From NCBI GenBank assembly GCA_948474755.1, contig CAOLHI010001803.1, forward strand, positions 268,266 through 332,265: DNA of 64,000 bases. Reading direction: 5' to 3'. The stretch is from Ctenosaura bakeri (taxonomy: Eukaryota; Chordata; Lepidosauria; Squamata; Iguanidae). The position numbers were made by a program, and so were the translations under genes. The notes under the pieces were generated by a model that saw only the letters and a list, made by a program, of their open reading frames with translations, was not told where the DNA came from and ran no database searches. Within the stretch, counting starts at the first letter, position 1. The number at the start of each line of letters is the position of its first letter. Shown here piece after piece: positions 1 through 10,750 of the stretch.

Positions 1-159
1 CCTACCTCCATTTTCTCCTGCTTATATTCCTACTTCTCTTTGCCCTGGGCTTAGTCAACCACAAGTGGAAACGTCAAGCTGGGGTGAAAAAATCTTGATC
101 TGATCTACCCCAACAATTACTGGACACCATGCAGATTATTTTTGGTCCATTAATCAGGC

Positions 160-303
160 TAGGGAATTAGTGAGGTCTGGGATACTAGTCATCAACAGTC
201 CCACTCAGGTCTTGCAAACTCAGCTGTGTCTTCCTCGATGAAGGCCAGCCACCTGCAATGTGGGCTAAATCTTTTTCCACTGTCTTCCACTTTACGAAGT
301 TTA
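160..303 (-). mobile_element. Bov-B/RTE LINE 3' fragment
   Basis: This resembles the reverse complement of the 3' end of the Bov-B type LINE seen better at 41.4, 48.0 and 11.3 kb. The shared words are a CTTGCAAACTC block followed by TTCCTCGATG and a run ending TCTTCCACTTT. It is cut on the right by a CR1 insertion. Assignment rests on similarity to the other copies in this window. Confidence 0.5.
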
Positions 304-310
304 TATCTCT

Positions 311-752
311 TCTAAAAGAGGGTGACCAAAATGGTGAAGGGTCTGGAAGCCACTGCCCTATGAAGAATGCCTTAGGGAGCTGGTATGTTTAGTCTGCAGA
401 AGAGAAGGTTAAGAGGGGACATGATAGCCATGTTTAAATATTTGAAGGGATGTTATGTTGAGGAGGGAGCAGGCTTGTTCTCTACTGTTCCAGAGACTAG
501 GACATGCAGCAATGGATTCAAGCTGCAGGAAAAGAGATTCCACTTGAACCTCAGGAAGAACTTCCTGATGGTCAGAGCTGTCCAGCAGTGGAATCTGCTG
601 CTGCCTCTATGGAGTTTGGTGGAGTCTCCTTCTTTGGAGGCTTTTAAGCAGAGGCTGGATGGCCATCTGTTGGGAATGCTTTGATGTGTGTTCTGCATAG
701 CAGGGGGTTGGACTTGATGGCCCCTGGGGTCTCTTCCAACTCTATGATTCTA
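311..752 (+). mobile_element. CR1 LINE, 5'-truncated 3' end
   Basis: The sequence encodes the CR1 ORF2 C-terminus, including [22 protein letters not shown] and a downstream [23 protein letters not shown] block, interrupted by small indels near the start. It ends with the CR1 3' signature GGCCCCTGGGGTCTCTTCC and ATGATTCT. The 5' end is lost, as in most CR1 copies after incomplete reverse transcription. It sits within a decayed Bov-B fragment. Confidence 0.9.
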
Positions 753-1759
753 GCGAGTCAGATCATATTGACAGAGGAAGCCTGAGAATGATGGGACTTA
801 GAGTAGCATAGAATCAAGGGAATCAATTAAACAGGCCTCTGCAGAGGTTTCCCCCAATGTCCTTTGAGTTACTAACCTGTTTTATTATTAACAGTTATTA
901 ATAAAATCAAAATAAGCAGTAGTGGCTGCCCCCTTGGAATTAGGATACCAGCCTTGAGAAGAAGCTTGACCTGAGAGACATATAGGCATGGAGGATGGAA
1001 CGTATATTACTGATAACAAAAGAGACAGCACTGCTGGACTTCCAGAGTACAGAATGCAAGCAGGCCCCACTTTGGGTAAATAACAGATAGGTACTAAGTG
1101 ACTGATGTATTGGGGGGCTACTATGTGACAGAGCCAAAGCACATGCCCTGATACCTGAAGCCCACCAGATTTTGCATGGAAGTGATGTAACTTAGTATGC
1201 TTATTCATCATCTTATGGACAAGCATAAATGTGTGTGCCTTCCTTTGTTCTGGAACATCTGATTTGTGGAAATCTCTCCAGACATTATTTTGGCCCAGGC
1301 TGAATAAAAGATTATTTTTTTATTATTATTTTGAATCTCCCACTGGTGCATAACTTATCGTCTTCGTTGTACCCCAGGGAAAACCTGCCCATTGTCGCTA
1401 TCAGTTTCATGGTATGTCTTAAGTAAGAAAGCAGGTTTAAACTGGCAACATTCAAAAGGGCTGTTTGCGCTGCACAATTCCCGTGGGTGACAACACCAGG
1501 CAGCAAAAGTAACTTGGCACTAGGTATGTGCTATCATCACAAAAGATGCTTACAGGGATCTTGAGATGGACAAGAAAGTTCTGGAGGCATCTAGAATAGA
1601 TAATGTAACTTTAACTCCCTTCACACTGACAAGATATACACATACTTTCTGATTAACTGAAGAGGTAAAACGTTCAGATATCCTAAATTGAGAACATTTT
1701 TAGATATGCCCTCAAACAGTGGGTTATGGGATGAACCAGAGGGAGGTACTGTGGTGTTT
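753..1759. other. no recognised feature
   Basis: I see no repeat family, gene or RNA here. A short T-rich tract lies at about 1313-1336. Open frames of up to 112 codons look like chance. Confidence 0.5.
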
Positions 1760-1972
1760 CAGTTATAGGAGAGTCAATTTCTTGAGAACTTGAGAGTAAA
1801 AGCAGTTCAGCAATGGAACCAATTGCCCAGAGAGGTGTTTGATCTCCTTCTCTTGACATCTTTTTTTTAAAAAAGGGCAAATAGTACCTGCTGGGGATGT
1901 TTTAGCTGCAGATCCTACACCAAGCAGGCGGATGGACTCAATAAGGCCCCTTCCAACACTACGATTCTATGA
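1760..1972 (+). mobile_element. Old diverged CR1 3' end
   Basis: The words CAGTTCAGCAATGGAACCA, GGAT...CTGCTGGGGATGTTTTAG and CCCCTTCCAACACTACGATT follow the CR1 3' layout but differ from the main CR1 group of the window. This suggests an older subfamily. It ends ATTCTATGA, the usual CR1 terminus. Confidence 0.75.
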
Positions 1973-2084
1973 CCTGGGACCTAATCCAGAGTGCAACTGC
2001 CTGACAAGTAGTTAGAGATGTGAGCATGGTTGAACTGATACACACTGCAATTCAGATAGCCAAATGGCAAGGAATCTTTGCATC

Positions 2085-2420
2085 CCCCATTCTGTACCTC
2101 TGGCCAAGATCCTACATCAAGGAGACATAGTACAACTTTACACTTGCAGAGTTAAGTCATTAGTTGTGCATTAGTGAACTGCAACACTGTGCAACTGAAC
2201 ATGCAAATGTGAAATACAGACTTGCAATGCAACTCTGCATGTGCCACGCACAATGGCACCACATGCCCAACGGGACCACATATTCAGCTCTGCTTCTGCA
2301 ACCTTGAACTGAATGCAGTCATTATGCCATGGCCAAAAAAAAAAAAAATACAACCTCCCGCATAAAGGAACTTAAGCACACGTAAATCACTAACAGAATG
2401 CCAGCCTGTCTCCTACTTCC
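2085..2420 (+). repeat. Unclassified interspersed repeat E, copy 1
   Basis: This stretch shares ordered blocks with 7787-8360: CATCAAGGAGAC, GAACTGCAACACTGT, CACATATTCAGCTCTGCTT, TTGAACTGAATG and a terminal AATCACTAACAG. I do not recognise the family. It looks like a non-coding, probably DNA-type or satellite-like repeat. A poly(A) run interrupts it at about 2335. Confidence 0.6.
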
Positions 2421-2425
2421 CATGT

Positions 2426-2467
2426 GTATTGTATTATATTGTATTATATTGTATTATATTGTATTGT
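2426..2467 (+). repeat. (ATATTGTATT)n microsatellite
   Basis: About four units of a 10-bp TATTGTATTA motif in tandem. Confidence 0.9.
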
Positions 2468-3430
2468 TAATTTAAATATTTCTATTCTGCCCTGTATCAC
2501 AAATTGCAGTGCTCTATAAACAAAAACAATTTGCAAATCTAGAAAAATAGAGAATAATTTAAACAGTCCCAAAGCAACAAGTTGGCAAGTTAAAGCAAGT
2601 TAGAATTGTTTGAAGCCAGGTACTTGTACAGAGTTGGATAAAATTACAACACCCCCCCCCAAAAAAAACTTTGGTTAAAAAAAATATCTTTTAACTTGGT
2701 GTCAGAAGGAAGCCAGTATTAGAGACAAGTAGAGGACAACTTTGGCACCACAGCAGAGAAAGCTCTCTCCTGTGTCCTCCTGCAATGCATGACCTCTGCC
2801 ACCCCACACACAAAGGAAAGGTCCTTGAATAGACCTTGAATAGACCTAAATTCTTAGGCAGGCACTCCTTCAAGTATCAAGGTCTCAGGCCACTTAGGGC
2901 TTTGAATGCCAACATCAGGAGCTTACATTCAAACTGGAAATATACTGGCAGTCGGTGGAATTCCAAGACAATCAGACTCATTTTGTCTGTAAGAAGTTCA
3001 ACAGCACTGCACTTAGCTACAGCTTCTGAGGCAGGACCCATGGAGAATGCTTTGCAACAGTCTAATCAGGAAATTATTGGTACATGAATTATGTAGCTAG
3101 GTCATCTCCCTCCAGAAAAATAATGATGAATTCCACAAGGAGCTTGCAAGAAATTGTGGTTGGTATAGGTTGTAAAGACTGCTTTTCTTTTAACTATTGA
3201 AGCCACTTGGATTCTATCTCAACCAAGAGACGGCTTACAATATTTCTAATTCTCTCTACCTCTTGGTGAGAATCCTCAAAGTAGTTTAACACTGATTCCA
3301 GATGGGTGCCTCCTAAAGTAGAAAGCTACTGTGCAACATTGCAGCTTCAGGTTCCTGAAGCATTCTTTAGCTCCAGGGCCAAAACCCCACAAAGTCCTAC
3401 TTTTTCTGAGGCTATGCTAGAAAGACCTCA
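2468..3430. repeat. Probable decayed retroposon-like sequence
   Basis: It begins with TTTAAATATTTCTATTCTGCC, the same type of motif that opens the repeats at 7071, 7996 and 21046 (TATCCCGCC-type, minus-strand retroposon 3' ends). The remainder resembles sequence common in squamate genomes but no family can be named from this window alone. Confidence 0.3.
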
Positions 3431-4160
3431 GAAGGATATCTTTATCAGTAGGGATTAACAGGACATAAGAGGAGACATGAAAGTTCCCAACCATTTTGAA
3501 GATCAAACAAGAGAGGAAGACCAGAACCAGAAACAAACCTAGATCTCACAAATGCATACAATAATTCTGTTGCTCAGCCCAGACTTAATGCCAAGCCAAA
3601 ATCTTGGAACTACTACTTTTAAAAGCAGCATATGCCTGTTAGCCATTGATTTTCACATGTAATGTGTGATTCACAAGTAAGGTAACAAGCTAACATGTCA
3701 ATATTTTTTGCACAAAAACTCTCATAAAATGTCCCAAGCTCTCCAAAAGCTCCCCAAACCAATAATTCTTCCATTATGAATAAGCATTATTCATTATGCA
3801 AAAGAACCCCTCTAAAATTTCTTTCATCTTGATTGAATATTTAAAACCAATGATGTCGCACTTCATTGCTATGAAGGAAAAAGCAATGAGCTACATTATT
3901 ACTTCCAGGCTCTGGTTATATTTAGGACTGAATGGTATTTCTACCATTCACCCTGCTTTCAAACTCCCTGGGACAGCTCACCTTTGACCTCAGTCTTTAA
4001 GGAACCATCTTACGGATTATTGAATCCATTCACAGGAATGTAATTCTTGGCTGATTTTGTCCTTGAAGGAAGCAGTGAGCCATTTTAGCAAGTTTGATAT
4101 TGCTGTGAGAAGGTCTCCTAAACCTACACCCTTTTTGGAGCCTATTTGCAGTTTGGCACT
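3431..4160. other. no recognised feature
   Basis: AT-rich unique-looking sequence without a recognised repeat or coding signal. Confidence 0.45.
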
Positions 4161-4400
4161 TATTCTGTGCAAAATTCACACATGGTACTTTTGTACAAAA
4201 ACCAGTACCTCTTATGCAGGAACAGCAATTTCTGTGCAGAAAGATAATATTTTTATGCAAAAATATTGTTTTCTACACAGAAAATTTTGTTCCTTGCACA
4301 GAAACAGCTGTTTCCTGTGCAGAAGATAGTGCCTTCTGCATGCATGCACAAATGTGCGAATTTTGTGCAGAATTTCTTTGCAAATAAATAAACAAAGATG
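4161..4400. repeat. Degenerate short palindromic tandem units
   Basis: About ten loosely spaced units of the form TTTCTGTGCAGAAA or TTTTTATGCAAAAA follow each other at about 20-30 bp intervals. Each is itself nearly self-complementary around TGCA or TGTACA. No known family comes to mind. Confidence 0.55.
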
Positions 4401-5419
4401 TGAATTTCACACAGAACAGATTCCCACGCTGTGAGGATTCTCGTCAGTCCAGGATCCTCCTTGTCAAGTTTCCCAACACTTGGGAACACTTTGTGGACCT
4501 TTTTTTTAATTACCAAAAAAGTTCAAATAATCTTTCCATTCCTAGCCTATCGCATAGCCTGGAACTCGGAACTCCCCAGCAAATTGCATCTGCAGCTCAT
4601 TGTCCCAGCTAGGAAACCCTGTCAGAGGAGAGGGCCCAGCACTGCCTCCACCAGATCAATGGATTCTTGGTTGACTTGCTCACTCCAAAGATGACTCAAA
4701 CCCTCTCCAAATGGCAAACAGAAGACTTTGTTTTTCCTTTTCCTTTTCTTCGTCCTCCAGGAAAATACAAAGTTTCTTGGTAATAATGATGGATGGAAGA
4801 AAAACAATGTGCTAACATTAGGGTACCCCTGGGATGACACCCAAAGCGCATGCAGGGTGAAACGTGAACCAAATTAAAAAAGCATAATCTGTCTTCACAT
4901 TCCAGACTGCACTGAAGTCACGCATGTCTGTGCCGTCTTGTAAAAACACCCCCCCCATTTTTCTTCCTTTTCCTTGTTTTTCTTTTTGCCGTTTTAACCC
5001 ATGAGCCCTTCAGGTTAGACAGGTAATCTTTGCAGACTGCCACGAGATAACACAACCTTTCAGTCTAGAGGGGGAGAGAGAATTAATGACTTTTGCCGTA
5101 CAAGATGATTAGATGATAACAGCCCAGCCAAAAAGAGATGGTTCTGCAGCACACCCAGAACCCCAAATAAGAAAGATGAACAACTTTTCTCCTCTTCTGT
5201 TTGGTCTTGTTCCCTCCTCCCTCTCTCCAGAAACAATTCTTTTATACCCGGTAAAAGCCAGACATTTTGAGACTGCAAAGAGAAACGAAGAAATAAAAAG
5301 TCTTTTAAAACACATCCAATGCCTTTTAACAAACAGCCCTTTCATAACCCAAGGATGTTCTGCCCTTTCTATTTCTCTCTCTCTATTTTAATTACAGATT
5401 TCAGAACAAAATAGAATAA
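4401..5419. other. no recognised feature
   Basis: No repeat family or gene recognised. Poly-C and T-rich tracts occur near 4950-4990. This is one of the longer stretches without a clear transposon. Confidence 0.4.
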
Positions 5420-6130
5420 GATGGAAGCGAATTCCTTTCCTGACGGAAGACACGTAGGAGGAAAAGAAAAAGACATTTACCGTCTGATCTAGGTGAATTT
5501 AATGTGGAAAGACAGAGAGGTTCTACCGGAGCCACTCTCGCGGTGTGCTTCTTCATTCTCTGGGATTGTTCGCTCTGTGATGCTACAATCCCTTCTTCGC
5601 CTTTCGCCTCCACATTGTTTTCAGTGCCCCCCTTTTCTCTCCCCCCCCCAAAACACCACAAGGTACCTCTCCGCTGCTGTGTCTAAAGACAAGACGCTGT
5701 TCGGAAGATGCCGCAGCGAGCTAGGAGGACAGTTCCCCTGTTTCCCGGGGAAACCATTTGCAACACATCCAAACAACGCTTGACCTCAAAGGCAACCCTT
5801 TCGCAGCGGGCCCAGGGCGACCAGCGGTTCAATAAGCAGGACCCTAAATATATCTTATCCCGTCTATCTCTGTATATTACCCCATCCACCTGCCTCCAAC
5901 TTCAAAGATGAGAGGAAGCCCATTCCAGACCAAAACATCCAGTTTGCACAAAGCAACAGCCTTCCCAGCGTGCCCACGAATGAGGCTTCCAATCTTTCGG
6001 CAACAACGGCAAGGGAAGGCGGCACGACAATTTGCTGGGTCTTCGTGCTACGAAAACGGATGAGGGGATAAGGCAGCTGCAAAACTTGACAACCTTCTCT
6101 CCTTCCAAGGTCTAATATGGAGGAGGGGGG
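5420..6130. promoter_or_regulatory. CpG-richer block, candidate regulatory region
   Basis: CpG dinucleotides are clearly denser here, especially 5680-6070, than in the AT-rich flanks. No transposon signature is visible. No convincing coding frame or start was found, so it may be a weak CpG island, a first exon, or an unrecognised repeat. The call rests on composition alone. Confidence 0.3.
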
Positions 6131-6229
6131 AGGCAGCAAGAACTCTTAGTCAACCAACCCCAGAGAACCTTCCCCAGGAACTTCCAGATCTTTTGAACGT
6201 CTGCTCCCATCAACTCCAAAAGTAACTCA

Positions 6230-6345
6230 CCTGGTTCTCAGCACACTGCTGCTACCTCAGTTTTATCCTCACAGCAATCCTGGGAGGTAGGTTAGGCTCA
6301 GAGATCATGATTGGCTCAAGAGCATAATGGCTGAATAAGGACAGG
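6230..6345 (+). mobile_element. MIR/L2-like SINE core fragment
   Basis: TTTTATCCTCACAGCAATCC followed by GGGAGGTAGGTTAGGCTCAG and GGCTCAAGAGCATAATGG matches the core common to MIR and L2 3' ends. A second copy lies at 25690. Confidence 0.55.
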
Positions 6346-6539
6346 GGACCCAGACTTCTCCTGTCCTGATAAAGCATTATAATAATCATGCCGCACTCCC
6401 CTCTTTGCTTATTTAATTAATTTATATCCCACCTATCTCCCAACTCAGGAGCCAAGGCTGCTGGATCTTTGACATGCTCACCTGTGGGAAAGCCTCTGGA
6501 ACCTGTGGGGAGGGGAGGGGGCCATTGCACAAGCTGCTA

Positions 6540-7015
6540 CATCAGAGTTGTGCAGAGTAAATCTCCACATGTGGAGTTACATCTTAACAATGCCGCACGA
6601 CCTTTGTGTTCAGTGCACAACTGAACCAAGGCAGAAAATGTGCCACTGAATGCATAGCCACCATGATGCACGCTCATCCAGATTGTGCATCCATGTCTAA
6701 GGCATGTCCATGACTAATGTGCATATGCATCCATGTCACAATGCATAGCCATGTGCAATGAGCATCCATGCACAGTGGAGGAACTGGTGGAATCTGTTTT
6801 CACAACTTTGAACTGAATGGGGACATTCCACATTGGACAAAAAGGTCCAACCACTTCCATAGTGGGATTTGCATATTCATAAGAGGAAGGAACTGGCAAA
6901 ACCATCTGTGAGTATTCCTTGTCTAAGAAACCCTGTGAAATTTACGGGGTTGCCAGAAGTCAAAGGGCAAACTGAAGACACATATACACAAAGTCACCAA
7001 CAGGATTCTAGATTC
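6540..7015 (+). repeat. Unclassified repeat E, copy 2, with SINE inside
   Basis: CTTTGAACTGAATG near 6808 and the terminal AGTCACCAACAGGATTCTAG at about 6990-7010 match the other E copies. The 5S-SINE tail at 6883-6990 sits inside it. Confidence 0.45.
6883..6990 (+). mobile_element. 5S-derived SINE, 3' part only
   Basis: GGAAGGAACTGGCAAAACCA then ATTCCTTGTCTAAGAAACCC and GGGTTGCCAGAAGTCAA match the non-5S body of the fuller copies at 36456 and 36875. The 5S-like head is missing. Confidence 0.7.
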
Positions 7016-7070
7016 TACTTCTTTAAAAGCATCCAAAACAAAGGACGTCCACAGACAAAACCTGAGTCTA

Positions 7071-7220
7071 CATTTATTTATTTATTATTTATTTTATTAT
7101 TATTTATTTGTATCCCACCTCTCCATATGGATCGAGGCGGTGAACAACTTACAAATAGCATGTATTTCAATACATTTTTCTATATATGCCCCCAACAAGC
7201 TGGGTACTCATGCCCGTAGG
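7071..7220 (-). mobile_element. tRNA-type SINE (TTTA-tailed), 5'-truncated
   Basis: A (TTTA)n tract followed by GTATCCCACCTCTCCATATG, GATCGAGGCGG and CCCCAACAAGCTGGGTACTC is the minus-strand 3' half of the SINE that is complete at 7996-8258. The head with the pol III promoter is absent. Confidence 0.8.
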
Positions 7221-7230
7221 TTACGCACAA

Positions 7231-7467
7231 GAGAGAGCCAGCATGGTGTAGTGGTTTGAGCAATGAGCTAGAAATGTGATATTAGAGTTTGAATCCATTT
7301 TCCGCCATGAAAACCCACTGGGTGACCTTGGGCAAGTCACACTCTCTCAGCCTCAGAGGGAGGCAATGGCAAAAGCCCCTCTGAACAAACCTTGCCGAGA
7401 AAACCCACTGATAGGATTGCCTTTGGGTCACCATAAGTTGGAAAACAACTTGAAGGCACACAACAAC
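7231..7467 (+). mobile_element. tRNA-derived SINE, near full length
   Basis: The head GCATGGTGTAGTGGTT is a pol III A-box-like motif and GAGTTTGAATCC is a B-box-like motif. The body CCCACTGGGTGACCTTGGGC, CTCTCAGCCTCAGAGG and the tail GAAGGCACACAACAAC are shared with six other copies in the window. Confidence 0.85.
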
Positions 7468-7583
7468 GTTACTGACAGAATTCTAGCCTCTGTGTGTATT
7501 TCACGAGGTGTTACTGCATTGCTGCCTCAAGAACCTTCTGCACCCAAAGTCCCAAAGTGACAGGGCAGCATAAGGAAGATTAT

Positions 7584-7763
7584 GGCCATTTCCACACCAG
7601 ACTGTTATAGCACAATTATTCCACTTGCAACATCCTATGGAATCCTAGGGTTTGCAGTTTCGGGAGGGGCCGGCCAGCCCCTCCCGAAAATGCAAACCCC
7701 AGGATTCCATAGGATGTTGAAAGTGGAATCATAGCACTATAACAGCCTAGTGCAGAAATGGTC
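7584..7763. mobile_element. Palindromic MITE family A, copy 1
   Basis: A self-complementary unit of about 180 bp: GGCCATTTCCACAC at the left, GGGAGGGGCCGG at the centre, and a mirror-image right half ending GCAGAAATGGTC. There is no coding capacity. The flanks TAT and TGT are compatible with a mutated 3-bp duplication. Confidence 0.9.
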
Positions 7764-7995
7764 TGTAAGTAAATTGATACATAAAAAAAAAGGTCAAAAT
7801 CCTGCATTAAGGAGACGGAGTGCAACCGGACACGCATACAGTAATGTGATGATTGCACTTCAGAGAACTGCAACACTGTCCAAATGCATGATCCATCAGA
7901 TAGGAAACGAGCAGTTACAGTGTGCGCTGCACATATACTTGTGCAATAAACAATACACATCTGCGTGTGTGATGATACCACATATTCAGCTCTGC

Positions 7996-8258
7996 TTTTA
8001 TTTATTTATTTATTTATTTATTTTTATTTATTTATTTATTTATTTGTATCCCGCCTCTCCATATGGATCGAGGTGGCGAACAACTTACAAATAGCATGTA
8101 TTTCGAAACAGCTCTATACATGCCCCCAACAAGCTGGGTACTCATTTTACCGACCTGCGAAAGGGTGGAAGGCTGAGTCAACCTTGGAGCTGGGCAGGAT
8201 TGAACACACAACCTTGTGGCTTGCAGTACTGGCATTTAACCACTGCGCCACCATGGCT
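7996..8258 (-). mobile_element. tRNA-derived SINE with TTTA tail, full length
   Basis: Read on the minus strand it starts AGCCATGGTGGCGCAGTGG (A-box-like), carries GGTTGTGTGTTCAATCC (B-box-like), then ACCCAGCTTGTTGGGGGCAT, and ends GGCGGGATACAAATAAATAA with a (TAAA)n tail. A GCTT duplication flanks it. This is the typical squamate tRNA-SINE layout. Confidence 0.85.
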
Positions 8259-8364
8259 TCCACAACTGCCAACTGAACTGAAACATCATGCCATAGCCAA
8301 AAGGTATGCCCACATGTCTATGGGAACTTACACATGTGTAAGTCACTAACATAAGTCACTAACA

Positions 8365-8567
8365 AGAGACAGTGTGATATAGTGGTTTTGAGTGTCGGAC
8401 TAGGACTCCAGGAAATCAGGATTCAAATCCCTTCTTGGCCAGTGTGAAACCCACTGGACCTTGGGCAAGTCACACACTCTCAGCCTCAGAGAAAGGCATT
8501 GTCAAGAAAAACCTACAAACCCTGTTGCTATAAGTTGGAGATAACTTGGAGGCACATAACCACACAA
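8365..8567 (+). mobile_element. tRNA-derived SINE
   Basis: AGTGTGATATAGTGGTTTTG head, AGGATTCAAATCCC B-box-like motif, GGGCAAGTCACACACTCTCA body and a GGAGGCACATAACCACACAA tail. It abuts the next SINE directly. Confidence 0.8.
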
Positions 8568-8568
8568 T

Positions 8569-8800
8569 GAGCCAACATGGTGGAGTGACCTGAGTGTTGA
8601 CCTAAGACTAACACCCTGGAAGACCAGAGTTTGAATTCCTGCTCAGTCACGGGGACCCACTGGGTGACCCTGGGCAAGTCATGCTCTCTCTCAGCCTCAG
8701 AAAAAGACAACAGCAATCCCTATCTTCACAAGTCTCCTAGGAAAGAATCTCCTTAGGATTGACATACATTGCAAACAACTTGAAGTCACACAACAACAAC
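8569..8800 (+). mobile_element. tRNA-derived SINE
   Basis: GAGCCAACATGGTGGAGTGA head, CAGAGTTTGAATTCCTGC B-box region, CCCACTGGGTGACCCTGGGC body, and tail GAAGTCACACAACAACAAC. A palindromic MITE starts at the next base. Confidence 0.8.
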
Positions 8801-8980
8801 GGCCATTTCCGCACGAGTCTGTTATAGCGCGATAATTCCACTTTCAACCTCCTATGGAATCCTGGGGTTTGCAGTTTCGGGAGGGGCCAGCCGGCCCCTC
8901 CCGAAACTGCAAACCCCAGGATTCCATAGGAGGTTGAAAGTGGAATCATCGCGCTATAACAGACTCGTGCGGAAATGGCC
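8801..8980. mobile_element. Palindromic MITE family A, copy 2 (near perfect)
   Basis: GGCCATTTCCGCACGAG at the left is mirrored by CTCGTGCGGAAATGGCC at the right. The arms stay complementary to the centre at about 8890 with very few mismatches. AAC flanks both sides and is the apparent target duplication, inside the (AAC)n tail of the preceding SINE. Even the arm-specific variants (CCTCC in place of CATCC) occur in both arms. Confidence 0.95.
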
Positions 8981-9336
8981 AACAACAAAAAGTCCCTAAC
9001 AAGATTCTAGTGGCAAAATGTTATGGCATGAGAAAGGAACTTCCTTTAAGTGAGCTTCTGAAGAGCCCTTGAATTCCTCCGATACTCTCTTGTCATCCCT
9101 TGATGGCTTCATTAATCCAGAAGTACACTTAGTGCTAATACTATTGTCTTTCAAGCACCATCCCTTCTTCTTCACAGTCGTTTTTTAAATATGGCCTCTG
9201 CGTCTTTTTTTTTTCCTGCTGCATTTTTCTTTGCTGCCCTTCTTACGTTTGGATTGGGTATTGTGTTTTTAATTGGTTGTGCTGTTCTGATTGCCGCAAA
9301 TCTTTGCAAAAGGGTTGTGACAAACAACAGCCTCAA

Positions 9337-9425
9337 GGGCCCCTCCCTAAACTGCAAACCCCAGGATTCCATAGGATGTTGAAAGTGGAATAATAGCACT
9401 AGAACAGTCTAGTGTGGAAACGGCC
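9337..9425. mobile_element. Palindromic MITE family A, right half only
   Basis: GGGCCCCTCCCTAAACTGC to GTCTAGTGTGGAAACGGCC is the right arm of family A without its left arm. Confidence 0.85.
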
Positions 9426-10111
9426 TTTCTTTCTCTACTCCCTTTCAAAATTGCTGGCTTTTCATTCAGAATGCCTCTAAATGTGTGAAAGGAGACCTTG
9501 AAAAATTGCTTTATAAAAGGTAATCAGTTCCAGTGAACATCCCAAGCCCTCCTTCTCAAGTGTCGTTGTTGTTAATCTTTGTTTATACCTAATTTTTTTC
9601 TGGCAAGGACTCAAAGGGGCTTACAATAACCTTTTTTTTAAAGTTAGAAATCATGGAATACAAAAGTTAAAACACAAATTAAACAGTCAAAATAAGAATT
9701 AAAACAAAGTTAAAACTGTGTTAACAAAAATACAGTTAAGAGAGACAGACAGAAAGAAAGAACTCAACATATAAGGTTCCGAGACCATAATGTTGTACAA
9801 AAAACTATTATACATAATAGGCAATCAATGGACAACGTGGTAGAAAAATACTCTTTAGATACAATGCTAAATATATTATTTAGATATAATGATAATGAGA
9901 ATTGATGGATGGTATGTCCGTTGCTGGAATCTTTAAGTGAGACATTTCAACCGGATCGGTCTTTGTCGGCCCATGTTTTTCCTTGAACGTGTGTGGTGTG
10001 GATCCTTCTTTCTGACTCATTCCCAAAGGCTGCTTATAGTGGCAACTGGTATCACTACTACTGGATATAAGCCATATAATGAATTTTGTAAAACATCCCC
10101 CATACAAGTGG
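9426..10111. other. AT-rich, mostly unassigned
   Basis: GGCAAGGACTCAAAGGGGCT near 9604 followed by an A/T-rich tail resembles a minus-strand retroposon 3' end. The rest is unassigned. Confidence 0.35.
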
Positions 10112-10440
10112 TGGCTCCGCACGAGCTGCCTGCTCGCGCGAGACCCCCGCCTCTTCCTTTGCAGTGCAGCCTGGGACCTTCCCAGGCTGCACTGTGACAG
10201 GAAGCGCGATCGGCCCAGCTCCCGAGGCTCCACACACAAAGCAAGTGCGTGCAGGGCCCCGGAGCGATGCGCGACCACGCACCATTTTCGGCTTAAAGCC
10301 AAAAATGAAAAAATGCGTGAGCAGTCCCTGCTAGGCCCTGGAGCATTGCGCAAATGTGAGTGCGTCAGGTGGGCCGCTCCTCACATTTGCGCGATGCTCG
10401 AGGGGCCCTTTCGCACGGAAAATGCCGTGCGAAAAGGGCC
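10112..10440. mobile_element. GC-rich multi-hairpin MITE family B, copy 1
   Basis: It aligns with 38750-39169, 30116-30542 and 19911-20340. It holds a perfect hairpin at 10162-10194 (15-bp arms, 3-nt loop) and a second at about 10340-10395 built from GCAAATGTGAG and CTCACATTTGC. The right end CGTGCGAAAAGGGCC is the family terminus. The left terminus is missing. The CpG-rich open frames across it are not genes. Confidence 0.8.
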
Positions 10441-10599
10441 TATGATTCTATGATTCTAATAAAACTGTGAGCTGCATCAAAAAAAGAAAAGAAAAGAATG
10501 TGAGTTCTTTCTGCACATGTACATGGATGTTATGTTTGATATGTACTTGTTAAGAATATACTGTCAGATTTTGGTCGGTATACATAGTAATACTCGATC

Positions 10600-10750
10600 A
10601 CTGCCTTATGTTTTTTTTATCCATCCTGCAAGTAGAGGGATACGTTCTACCCTCAACTTATCCACTAGTCATAGCAAATTCTGTAATTTTGGACCCAAAA
10701 CTTGCCCTCAACTTATCCACGTGATCAACTTATAGGGGAGTATATACCGT
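10600..10750 (-). repeat. Possible DNA-transposon end fragment
   Basis: CCCTCAACTTATCC occurs twice and the block ends GGGGAGTATATACCGTA. Such words are typical of a dispersed DNA repeat in reptiles, but only one copy is present here and I cannot name it. Confidence 0.35.

Larger units (their letters stand above)
7787..9012 (+). repeat. Unclassified repeat E, copy 3, filled with insertions
   Basis: E blocks at 7787-7995, 8259-8364 and 8984-9012 are separated by a minus-strand SINE, two plus-strand SINEs and a palindromic MITE. The final block CCCTAACAAGATTCTAG matches the end of copy 2. Confidence 0.5.

Noticed and set aside
385..684. Small open frame that looks like a conserved protein
   Set aside because: It is the CR1 ORF2 C-terminus and recurs at many positions on both strands.
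7231..8800. tRNA genes
   Set aside because: A-box and B-box-like motifs belong to SINE heads; no cloverleaf with acceptor stem is formed.
10079..10453. 124-codon frame with balanced amino acids
   Set aside because: It lies across the GC-rich family B MITE; low stop frequency follows from GC content.
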